From positions 9,893,035-9,957,034 of the forward strand of contig VZDJ01000594.1 of assembly GCA_008694505.1 (NCBI GenBank): a stretch of 64,000 bases of DNA, written 5' to 3'. Shown here piece after piece: positions 50,451 through 60,805 of the stretch (position 1 is its first letter; each line of letters begins with the position of its first letter). Position numbers and translations under genes: made by a program. Below the pieces are notes generated by a model that did no database searches, was not told where the DNA came from, and worked only from the letters and a program-made list of their open reading frames with translations. Source of the DNA: Cyanoderma ruficeps (lineage: Eukaryota > Chordata > Aves > Passeriformes > Timaliidae).

Positions 50451-51835
50451 GTAAACTCTCCCAAAAACTTTAAAGCATGAAGATTTCAGGAATTCCCACC
50501 CTGTGAGGGACCTGGTGGATGGTGGTTGTGGAGGACTGTCACCACTGCCTGGGCTCTGGGAGAGTGGTGTCCCACCAAGCAGCTGTGTGCTGCAGCTTAT
50601 CCCAGGAGCCTTCAGGCACGGCTCGCATTAATGGGACAACGAAGTGATGGATCTGCGGTCACAGTCTGCAGCTGTAAACTGCAAAGCTCGCATTGGAAAT
50701 GACAGGAGCCACAATTACAGGCTTTACTGATGACACAAGGCTCCAGTGAATACTGAGGTGGCCCCTCAAGGTCCTGCCCTGGCATGTGCTGGGCTTGATG
50801 GCAAACATGGGATGGGTTCCTGGGGGCCGGGACTTTACAGTGGTTTAATCCAGGAATCAGGTTGGGTTACAGACCACGTATGAAATAAATACACCCGAAC
50901 TGCAGGAGTATTTGACCTAGGTCTGACAGCCTGGGCTTCTGTTCGTTAACCAAATAAACTTCAGAGGCCCTATTACTAACCCCCCACCTGTTTCTTCTTA
51001 GTCCCTCCTTTCAAGGCTTTGCGCTTTTGTTTGAAACCAGACACTGGCCCTCACACCCCAGCCCCCCTTCTCCGGGTACCCTGACCCTGGGGGCAGCCCC
51101 GGGGGTGAGGGAGCATCCTCGGGCACTGCAGAGCTCAGCAGCCAGTGAGGGGAAGGAAGGAACTAATAGCAGGACTTGTTCTGTGAAACATGCAGGTTAG
51201 AGCCATGGTTTTTTTCCAGAGATGCCTGAAGCAAAATCTCTACATCCCTGCCACAGACACCTCAGTAGGGATCCAGTTTTTCAGATGTGTCATTTATCCA
51301 ACTGGAATGTGACAGGAGATCATGCCTGTATTTGAAAATCTGGTCTTTGCAGCTGTAATGCTCTCTTTTCAGATGAATTATGAATTTAAAAAAACTTTCA
51401 AGTGTTTGTAATAAGTGGTTGTATTAAACAGGTAAATCCTCAAATATCAGATTAGAAAAAAAATAAATAATGCAACTACTCTAATCTCACAGGATTTAGG
51501 GTAATGAGTCTATAATTATTTTTGCTTTGTAAAGGTGCCTGAGGCAGAGCAGGCTGACTATGAGGTTCTGAGCTTTTTTCCCCACGTCAGCAGCAACCAG
51601 AAGTCATTTTCCTTTAACAGCACCCCACAGCCAGAGCTGATCATCCCAACCCAGGAAGACACAAGCATCCTTCCTGCCAGATCCTGCTCTGCTCAGCACC
51701 TCTGCTCACAGACCAGGACAGAGACCAGTGAGCAAAGGAGCACCAGCACTGATTTCATATCCTGCCTTCTGAGGTGTCACAGACACTGGCCAAGAGTTGG
51801 TGACCAGCAGCCCTCCCAGTGGTGCAATGTGTGAC

Positions 51836-52042
51836 CAGGACACAGCACTGGAACTCCGGAGATTTAGGTCCCCATCATGGACCTGCTACAGTCGCCTCAG
51901 TGTCCCTGGGCAAAAAGCTTAACTTCTCTCTTGCAGCTGGTTTTCACAGCCATAAAATAGAAAATAGTACTTTGCCCTATTTGCAAAGTGCTTTGAGATC
52001 CTCTGAGGCACAAGGCTATGGAAGTGTTTTTATTACCAGTAT
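51836..52042 (+). mobile_element. MIR SINE, nearly full length
   Basis: In order, the sequence shows the head (gacacagcactggaactc, gagatttaggtccccatc), the core (ccctgggcaaaaagcttaac, cataaaatagaaaatagtac) and the tail (gcaaagtgctttgagatcct, ctatggaagtgtttttatta). These match amniote MIR words such as CCTTGGGCAAGTCACTTAAC, ATCTGTAAAATGGG, AAAGCGCTTTGAGATCCT and GCTATAGAAGT. It is the best MIR copy in the window and lies in sense orientation. It is an inactive fossil. Confidence 0.85.
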
Positions 52043-54195
52043 AAGAAGATATATTGATGGAGGCAGTCAATCCACACTCTCCAGGAGCACAACATTCATT
52101 TTTTAAGCAATGCATACTTTGCTTTCTGTTTGATGCTAAACTTTTTCCGCTGCTCTGTGCCACACAGAATTTATAAATTCAATGACAGATTAATCTTAGC
52201 AGCAAGCCATTTGGCATGAAAAAGGGTTTCACAGGGAGCCTGCTTTTTCCTGTAAAGAGCATGCATTTAGGAGTGACTATACGGAGAAAGACCCTATGCA
52301 CTTATTCAAGCACAACTCTCTGCCCTCTGTCATTACTCAGAATTAGAAAACCAGAATGGATTACTCAGATTTTTCCTAAGGTTTGTAGCTTTCTCTACAG
52401 GAGGAGGGCTGGGTAATTGATTTTGACACTAATACCACCACTATTCATATGCCCTGTAATATAATTCTGCAGTGACACTAAAAAGGCAGCCATGTGAGAT
52501 CTGAACAAGGAAAGTGCTATATGATTTGCCCTAGACAACCCCAGCTATTTTAACAGCTGTGTTGTATATTAAAAGGGAGAAATCCCAACAGAATTAAAAA
52601 CAACAAAGTCACATTTGCCTTTGAAGGAAAACAAGAGGCTGTAAACTTTCCTAATAAAACAATCCCTCCTGCTAAGTGCTTGAGGAATGGTCTAAAATGC
52701 TGTCCAGAAATGCCTGTCGCTTTTAGAGGGCATCAGCCAGAGCAGGATGGCTGGCAAACTTAGGGATGAACAGACAGTCATCAGCTATACCCTCTGAACA
52801 CATTTTTTTTAAAAAGGAAATAATTTCCTTTTTCAGGATTGTTCTTTCATCATGAAACCCCATTTTCCTCCCCTAGACAGGGCAGAAAACTTTTTTCTTC
52901 TTCTTTGTGAAAAATGAATGACCAATTTTGCCTATTTCTGCTCAAAGATTAAGCAGCACCATGGGAGTGATCCTCTCTGGCAGAGAGCAAGCACTGCCAG
53001 TGACATTGTGACCATAGATTCAATCCTGAATGCCACCTTCAAGCCTGGTAGCCCCATGGCAGGGGCAGAAAAGCATGTTTCCAGAAGCCATCTCGCTTTT
53101 TGAACATTTTGGGCTTTCTCAGACCAGTGTGTATTCTCTCTTCATTCTGAGTTCATCTCCACCTGACCTCCCCATAGACAGCCCTAGCGGTGCTAGTGAG
53201 GTGGCATCACCTCCAGGGGACACACTGCAGGTGTGCTGGCTGCTGACACCAGCACCACAGCCAGTATGCAGCTCCACTGCTGCTGGCTCCGGACAAGACT
53301 GGTGGGAGCTGGGATAACCCAGGGTAGCCTTTGCACAGCTCTTGCCAGGTTCATGCTCAGGCACCCACTGGGAGACAATCATTTCTGCCACATCACCTCT
53401 CTTTGGTACAATCCCAGGTTTGATAGCTTTTCCTGGCGTGCTGCTTTAGTTACAATAAACAAGGACATAGTCCTGCCATCTCTTCTTTTGCAGTGGACTG
53501 TGTCATACAGCTAAAGCCTTCTGAATATATGATCTACTTATGAAATTCAGCGTGAGCCAACTGTTCTGAACATTGGCTTAATACAGTGGCTGCTGTGATC
53601 CTTTTCAGTCTCCCAGGGTTTGAGCCAAATTATGTTCTCAATTACACGGAAGTAGCAGCAGCTAACCTGGTGAAGTCATAGGCTCTGCACCACAGCAAAA
53701 CTTGACCCCTTTATTTTCTTTTATATCAGCAACAGCTTCAAATTACCAAAGAAAGTTTTTTTCTGTCTAAATGCCACTACTAAATCTTGGGACGATCCAA
53801 ACATGCCGTCTGCTGCTGAAGGACCTACAGCTGTTTACAGAATATCAATCTAAGGTAAAAGCAGCATAAATATTAATTCAGAACTAATCACTTTGGAGGT
53901 CCTCCTGACACAAGGTTTCCCATCTTGACATTTCTTAGGAATGGTCTTTCTGGGCCAATCCTACAAGGGTTGATTACACATGCAAATTAGAGCTGTACAC
54001 CAGGGCAGTAGCTGTCTGTCTGGGGGCCCCTCCTGCCCCTTCCCCTCAAGAAACCTTCTGTGGTGGGTCCCTACCAGCTTCTGGGAAGAAAGGAAGCAGA
54101 GACAAACCCATGCTGGCAGAAGCAGCACTAGGAGGGCACAGAGCTGCTCAGGGCTTATTCTATTTTTCTACCCTCCATCCCAACTCCTCTCTGAG

Positions 54196-54293
54196 AAGAG
54201 TAATACCAGGCTGCCGAAGGCAGGGAGGAGGGAGCTGTGCTAGCAGCAAAGAGGATAGGAAGATACACAAGTTCTGCCTGCCTACTCCCAAAG
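54196..54293 (+). other. Candidate spliced exon (unproven)
   Basis: The acceptor has a long pyrimidine tract (TCTATTTTTCTACCCTCC onward, ending CTCTCTGAG), and the donor is CCAAAG followed by GTAAGG-like sequence (GTAAGGC). The 98-base interval is purine-rich (GGGAGGAGGGAG, AGAGGATAGGAAGA), which resembles splicing enhancers, and one frame is open. I do not recognise the peptide. Its phase creates TGA if joined to the 12635-12854 candidate. Confidence 0.2.
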
Positions 54294-54375
54294 GTAAGGC
54301 TAAAATTGGTGAGAAATCTGGGTGTTCACAAAGCTTCACCAAATTGCTCCAGCCAATGGCAAAAGTTGTATCACT

Positions 54376-54430
54376 CAAAAAAATGAAAAGAGAAAAAAAA
54401 AGAAAAGTAGAGGGGGAAAAAAAGAGACAA
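54376..54430. repeat. A/G-rich low-complexity patch
   Basis: About 55 bases of AAAAAG, GAAAAAAAAAG and GGGGGAAAAAAAG units. Purine-only over most of its length. Confidence 0.85.
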
Positions 54431-56790
54431 AAATACCCCCAGAAGAGTTGGCAAAACTGCAATAGTTATACAGGTTCTGGAATGCACAAAGGCTGAAATC
54501 AGAGACTTAGCATCTCTTTTGAACTTCAAAAACAACAAGTCTCTTCAAATCACTCTGTTAATTGGCTTTAAATTAGAGTTCTAAGTTTAATGAACAAATC
54601 CTTCGCATACGGCATGAAACGGATACGCTTCTAGATTAACTTCCTGATCAACACCATCTGCCATTTCCATATGGCAACAGCAAACCAAAAGCATGAGGAA
54701 GAAACTGCTCTGCAATACTGAGAGGGGTCAAAGTGCACCCAGAACTGACTGGTGCTTGGTAGTGTCTCTCTGTACTGTAGTAACATCACCTCCAACCAGC
54801 TCCAGAAGTCCTGGGATATTTCAGGCACAACTCTGTCCAGGAACGTAAAGAAAGGAAAAATGCAGGGTAGGAAGGAGGCATGAAGGAAAGAGGAATGTTT
54901 GCAAGGATGATTGTGGAAAGACCAGCAAGTTCCTGAAGGTGGACAAGAGGCTGGAAAATAAGAAATAAGGGGATAGAGGGATGACCTTAAAGACTAACTG
55001 AAGAGTATTAGTGAATGAAGCACAGACAAAGGCGAATCCTGTGGAAACAGAGAAGCATGGAAAAGAAGAAGCAAGAGACTGCAGGCAGACCTGATGCCCC
55101 AGGAGATGGAGATACATGCACTGCTGGGTCAGGGGAAGGCACAACATGACATCTCTAATGGCAGGGACAGGACAGGGAGGCAGGGCACAGAGGGAAGAGA
55201 CACACAGGGAAGAAAAGTGACATGGAAGGGTCTCTGGTAGAAGAAATATGCCCTGTAAACAGCCTCAAATGCAGCCTTCCAGCCTGCTCCATCACTCTTA
55301 GTACAGGGAGTACCTAAGACTTCATGTCTAGGTACAAAAAGAATTTACTGCTCCAGGTGGTGCCAGTCATGTGAAAGGAAACCATCTCAAAAAGAGTTAC
55401 AAGTGCTGTCCTCACTGCTTACACTGACACTGACCACTTATATCAAACTTGTATCAAACAGCAGCCTTCCACTTAAATCAAACAAGGACAGCGGAGTCAG
55501 TGGTGGCACTCAGAAATTATCACCACGTGGACCATCTGTAAATATTCAGCTGCCTGCTCAAGAACCAGCCTTCTGCAGCTCCCAGGAGACCTCCTAGCAG
55601 GAGCCAGTCACTGATGGGTCCTGGACAGCAAGGGTGCAATGCCAGCATCTGCAGAGGGGCGACCAGCCCCTGGGACCCCTGGTCCTGGGCAGAGCTGACA
55701 GAGATGGCACAGCACTTGTGGAGAGATGCGTCCTTCAGGAATGTCAACCACAGGCCAGGCTATCCTAGGACACTCTGTGGCACCAAATGACAACACTGAG
55801 GCTACTGTATTGCAACATAAATGATTTTTCCCTTTCTAAAGCCATTTACTTTCTGGGCTACTTTTATTGGAAAGGAGATGATATTGAATAGAGAAACTAA
55901 CATTTCAGCCATTTTTCAGGTTTAGCCTGGTGTTCCTGTTTTTCACAAACACTAACATCACTTCAATGTTGCTGCTTCTTTACAAACAAGTCTGACTTAT
56001 AAAACAGCAGAACATTTGAATCGTTTCCCCACTTCCAGTATATTTTCAAGTTGCCAACCTCAGAGCCTTGAACAGAAATTATCTTTCAGATGCTGGGTTA
56101 TACACAATCACAATATATCATCAAAACATACGAACAGACATAAAAGCTCGAAGCCAGACGCAGCATCAGCACTGGTCTGTGCCGAGACATGCAGGCTGGG
56201 GTACCTGACTTTCCCTCCTTTCCCTCAGAAGTTATCTTTGTTTCTTACTTTGGAAAAACAGAGAAGATGGAGGAGTGAGGGCTGGAGGGAAGAGTCTTTT
56301 GTGGTAGAACAGGAAAACAAAGTCCTGCTTGTAAAATCACAAAACCAATCCTACATGTCTTATCATGAGAAAATTTCCACTAAGCAAATTCAGACATGCG
56401 AAAAACCGTCAAAGACGATAATCGAGACACTCCTGCATTCAGACTCTGCATTAACATGCTGCAAAAAATAAGGGAGGATGCCACCAGGTAAACAAAAATT
56501 GCTCAAAAGTGATGCGTCACCCCTATAACTGGTCCATGAATCTTCACTTGGGTTTTCTATAATTTGTTTGCTTCTGTTGTAAGAGTGAGCAAATTGTGGC
56601 AAATCATCATCTAAGTTTGTGTTTTTGATGTAAATCCAAAGAAGTTTTCAATTTCCTGTTACACAGTTGTCTGGGTTTTTTCGAAAACAGAACCAAAAAG
56701 ACAAAGACTACCTATGTGTGCACACATGCATCTAATGAAGAAGTATTGTTTTCATTTTAGGAAATCTTTGCACAACAAAACAGAACAAGG

Positions 56791-56802
56791 AAAAAAAAAA
56801 AA
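56791..56802. repeat. A12 homopolymer
   Basis: Twelve A followed by GAAGGC, in otherwise A-rich sequence. No retrocopy is visible. Confidence 0.85.
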
Positions 56803-57913
56803 GAAGGCAATATAGAACCCCCCCTCAAACCCCCTTCATCAAGTCTTCATTCTCCAACAAGAGCAGAAACTGCTAATAACTAACAAACACCTGTGGTGCT
56901 TGGCAGCTATACCAGGGTGGGTTACAGCTAAACACGGTGGGTAACAGACTCTATGAAGATCATGGTGGAGGACCATTAAACTGTTTACAAAAAAATTAGA
57001 CTCCAATTGCAAATCACTAATAACCTATTGACTTTTCATCAGGTTTATGAGTAAAAGATACTACAACAGTAAATTGTACATACTACAAGAGGAGCAGAAA
57101 CTGATTCCGAACAGATATTTATGCAGATTCCACAGAGCAGAGAAGGGTCATCGCAGGAGATCTGGCCAACAGGAAAACAGCTGTGTTGGTATTGGATTCA
57201 AGGGAGGTTTTGAGAAGTGAATGTTTTGTTGGCTTGGTGGTGACTGAAGGAGAATCCTCTCAGGGTTTCACTTCCGTGCTGCAGTAGTTTGGGCACTTTC
57301 AACTCTCATGAATGAAGCCCCAAATACAAACCACATGCACTGAAGTTTAATGGGTTTGCTTTATGTAGGGGTGGGATGAGTAATAATGTCTTGTAGTGAC
57401 TAGTCCACCCGGATGACACTGAACAGGCTCCAAAGCTTGGATAAGAAACCCCTCATTTGGCTCAAGAAATGAAAATCTTTATTTTGAGCAATGAAAGATG
57501 AAGGACTACATCCCTGCAAAAATCCCTATAGCAACTATGTTCTTTCAGAACATGTTTCATTATAAAATTTTGGTTTATTTTTAAACATTACAGTTCTGTT
57601 CATCACGCTATTGAATTCTCCCTCCAGAGGCACACATGTAAGCATCCAGAAGAGAGAAGCCTGGGAATGAAACAAGAAAGTAATTAAAAACAAAAAAGCA
57701 ATACTTCAGTTGGCTCATTTTCCTCTGCTGAACACAAACACCACACAGGCTGCTATTCCACACTTTATTCCACTCCACATATTGTCTTTATAAGACTCCA
57801 GTTACCAGCTGAAGGCAGGATGCAGACCACATAAAATGGTTGGCAGTTCATAAACAGGAGAATGGAAAAGAATTCATCCAGATGAGAATGGGAGAAGAGT
57901 TTCTCAGAGGAAC

Positions 57914-57997
57914 ACAGAGTATCCAGGGTTGGAAAGGACCCATGGATGTCATCAAGGTCAGCCTTATGCTCACAACTAGGACTTGGAAACCCCAAAA
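57914..57997 (-). mobile_element. CR1 LINE fragment (degenerate)
   Basis: The words cacagagtatccagggttgg, aaaggacccatggatgtcat and ggaaaccccaaaactg follow a CR1 3'-end subfamily read antisense (AGAATATCCTGAGTTGGAAGGGACCCA, AGGATCATC, then ACAACCCCAAGAATC). Bases between these words are diverged. It lies about 440 bases from an older LINE in the opposite orientation. Confidence 0.6.
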
Positions 57998-58439
57998 CTG
58001 TTGAAATACCTGACAGCTGCTTTAGTAGAAGAGCTAAATGGGATGTACCCATGAACCACAACAAAGCCTAGTCTGCAAGGACACAAGCATGGTGCCGAGG
58101 AAAAGTTCAAGAATAACTGAGAAGCCTTGCAAGAAATTTTATATGAGGAAGAATGAAATCAGTACTTTGAAAAGTATCCCATTTCTGTGAGCTGTGACTC
58201 AAGTTACAAGGCTATATATTTTTCCAGAAATTAACAGTTAAGTACGTGGTGAATGGCAGAGCCCCTGAGTTTTCAGCAGTGCAGGTCCATCTTCTACAGA
58301 GAAAAGAAACTGTACAGCGTGGCTGGCTGTCATTACAGTGGATGGGAATAAGTCTTTCAGGAGACAGGCTAAAGTATTCAGGAGGGTATTAAGCTAATGA
58401 CAAAAGACAAGGGTGAAAATGAGCACTCATTTAGCCAGA
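57998..58439. other. Unassigned spacer between two LINE remnants
   Basis: I see no gene and no clear repeat. It may contain further decayed 5' sequence of the LINE that follows, but I cannot recognise it. Confidence 0.4.
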
Positions 58440-59445
58440 AATCAAGATGTCAAGATTAAAATTAATCAAGGTACCAAGGGACTCAAAGAGAAGAGATTCC
58501 TTAATTGTGTAGACTGTAGCACTATGAACACGAGTAATAAACAAGAAGTGGAATAGCTCCTTTAATACACAAATTAGTCCTGACTGGTATTACTGAATCT
58601 GGTGGAAACATTCATATGAATGGAGAGTTACAATCACTTTGTGTATCAGGGACAGAAAACAAGAGTCATGAAGCCTGTCAGTGACAAATGGCTGTTGACA
58701 TGGTAAATAAAGATGATTGCTTTATACCAGTGAGATGCTCTCCATGCCTAGATGTCATAAATAAAGATTATAGGTTCTAAAGCAACCACATACAAGGCCA
58801 CACATCTGGAAAATAATTGATTAAAATGAAAACTGTCTGAGAAACACTGACTGAAGATGACTTGAAGTTTATGGTGGGCAGACAGTGGCTGAGAAGCTCT
58901 ATGGTGGGTACCAATATTAAAACGATTAAAGCAATATGTGTTTGCCTACAGAGAGTTTGGGAGGCTGCAATGCCTCTCTGCCTAACTCCAAACTGATAGT
59001 ATGTGCAGTTCTGGTGCCCACAGTCCAAGCAGAGAGATGAAAATTGCAAAGGCTCCTGTGCCACACATGAGAAAAATGAAAGAGAGGTCAACAGAGAGGC
59101 CCTTGTAGAAAGACTTGATCAGTAACATTAACACGTACACAGTTGCAAAGGGTAAGAGACAGAAATTAAACCAGAGAAATTCAGATTAGAAACAAGACTC
59201 CAAATTTCAACAGAAAAGACCACTAGATTCTGGCTGGTGTCAAACTTTCTAGCATGGCAGAAGTGACCTTTTTTGCAGGTATTTTTCCAGGAGGTCTGCT
59301 GTAGTCTAAGACTTATCACAGGAAATGGGTTTTAAGTACAGGATGGGATTAAGTACAGGAAAGTCCCCTGATGGTATTACAGAGAAGGTTAGACTAAATC
59401 AGCACCTTGATCCTCTGTGCACCTATGTATCAGGGTATTATTATT
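58440..59445 (+). mobile_element. Ancient CR1/L3-like LINE with endonuclease and 3'-end remnants
   Basis: Two separated parts of one old non-LTR element lie in sense order. Part 1 (about 58462-58660) matches the start of the second frame, the AP-type endonuclease. Tgtagcactatgaac and aataaacaagaagtggaa translate as CSTMN..NKQEVE, then after a frameshift ctgactggtattactgaatc gives LTGITES, the GITET/S motif region. Part 2 (about 58840-59445) matches the end of the reverse-transcriptase frame and the 3' end: gtgcagttctggtgcccaca, agaaattcagattagaaac and gaaggttagactaaatcag, typical of old amniote CR1. The central polymerase region is missing. In-frame stops and shifts show that it is dead. Confidence 0.68.
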
Positions 59446-60460
59446 GGTTGGTTTGCCATACCTTCGCACATCTAAACATCTGCATTTATTATGATTAAAT
59501 CCTAGCATGTCTGAATCTGCTGACAACCAAACTAACATCTACCTTCCAACATCCCTATATTTTTCTTTTGTGATAAGGACTTAGGATGGGTGTTTATGGC
59601 CTGCCAATGGCAATGTTGCAGAATATACCTTTCTGCACTATGCAGTTATGTCTTCTCTATACTACAAGTATTTTGGTGACTGAGACAAATTATTAAACAA
59701 ATCACCAACAGAATATCATGCAATCTTCACTTTGTAGCCTGTAAGAACTCACTTCGTTTCTTGATCTGGTAAGCAGCTGCCAGCATCAAAAAAAGGAAAG
59801 AAACAACACTGTAATTCTTTCATTCTCTTGTTAAAAATGCTAAGGGGAAAACCTCCATTCTCAACCCCAGTAGTGGTGTCTCCACAGCCTAGAAGACTGG
59901 GAATATGAGGAGGACTGGTCCTCTGCAGCCCTGCAGCGTCTGCTTCACATACAAAACACACTTGGCTCAAAGCCAGAGCATCCCATGTCCCCAGAACTTA
60001 CTGGAACAAAACAGGCCAGCAGTGATCTTTTAGCAAATGCCAGCAGGTTGCTATGGATCAGGGGAAAGGTTTAGGGACCACGTTGTGTGTATACAACTGT
60101 GCCATTGAAGCCAGTGAAGCAGAAGAGCCGTGTGTGGTGGTAGCCAGGCCAGTGCCCGAGCACCGGAAACTGCATTTGCACCTGTTGAGCCCCCACAGAT
60201 TTTCAGAGGCTGTACCAGACTTCAGGGCACAGCGACTGATGTGGCCACTACACACAAAAAGATTCTTCTAACTACTTTATTACATAAGACTCAAATCATT
60301 AAGGCTAGCCTGAGAAGATTCTGCAAATACTGGGTCTTTATTTGCTTTTGTTCCTTGATACTCTCTAATTTAAGACAAAATGCAAAGGATTCATATCAAT
60401 TCTTCAGGACAGAACTCTTGTACAGGAGCATGTCTGTATACACATATACACATAAATACG

Positions 60461-60531
60461 GTTTTAGTTATAGTTATTATTTAGTTATATATTAGTTACA
60501 ACTGGTTTAGTTATAACTATTTACTAAAACA
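60461..60531. repeat. Degenerate TTAGTTATA-type tandem array
   Basis: The word TAGTTA occurs repeatedly in about 70 bases (TTTTAGTTATAGTTA, TTTAGTTATATATTAGTTA, TTTAGTTATAACTA), closing with TTTACTAAAA, which is complementary to the opening TTTTAGT. It looks like a decayed short minisatellite with partial dyad symmetry. Confidence 0.7.
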
Positions 60532-60791
60532 GCTGCAATTTACCTTGCAGTTATTGTACATTATTTCTGTTGTATATTACTGAACATAATTATATTCTAT
60601 ATCTGTATCTTTTTCTGCATGCAAGCTTGTTGAGTTCTTCCTCTAGAAAACAGTCAAAACAAGTTTTTACCTCCTGTCTACAACTCCCTCCCTGCTCCTG
60701 AAGTTCCATCTATTCTTTTCTTTAATCATCTCACTCTTCCACAATCATCTTCTAAACCATGCCACAGCAACTTTTCTTGCTCTCCTTGCTC

Positions 60792-60805
60792 TTTTTTTTT
60801 TTTTT
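60792..60805. repeat. T14 homopolymer in a pyrimidine tract
   Basis: Fourteen T inside a wider C/T-rich stretch (about 60770-60830). Confidence 0.88.

Larger units (their letters stand above)
43371..51835. other. Unique non-coding stretch
   Basis: About 8.4 kb without a supported gene or clear interspersed repeat. Present are an A15 run (44902-44916), a two-copy 20-base tandem (50041-50080), a possible conserved block (45240-45640), a GC-rich but CpG-poor patch (51030-51150) and one candidate exon (50264-50450). Confidence 0.45.
52043..57913. other. Unique non-coding stretch
   Basis: No supported gene or clear interspersed repeat. An A/G-rich patch (54376-54430), an A12 run (56791-56802) and purine-rich sequence at 54.8-55.3 kb are present. 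One candidate exon is listed separately. Open frames of 128 and 151 codons (54.1-54.5 kb and 56.0-56.5 kb, +) show no known motif. Confidence 0.45.

Noticed and set aside
51030..51150. GC-rich patch as a second CpG island
   Set aside because: It is GC-rich but holds only a few CpGs, so it does not meet island criteria.
12635..54293. A single protein-coding gene linking all plus-strand exon candidates
   Set aside because: The exon phases are incompatible. Joining 12635-12854 to 38957 or 54196 makes TGA, and 50264 needs phase 0.
56016..56471. 151-codon plus-strand frame
   Set aside because: No recognisable domain, and ordinary non-coding composition.
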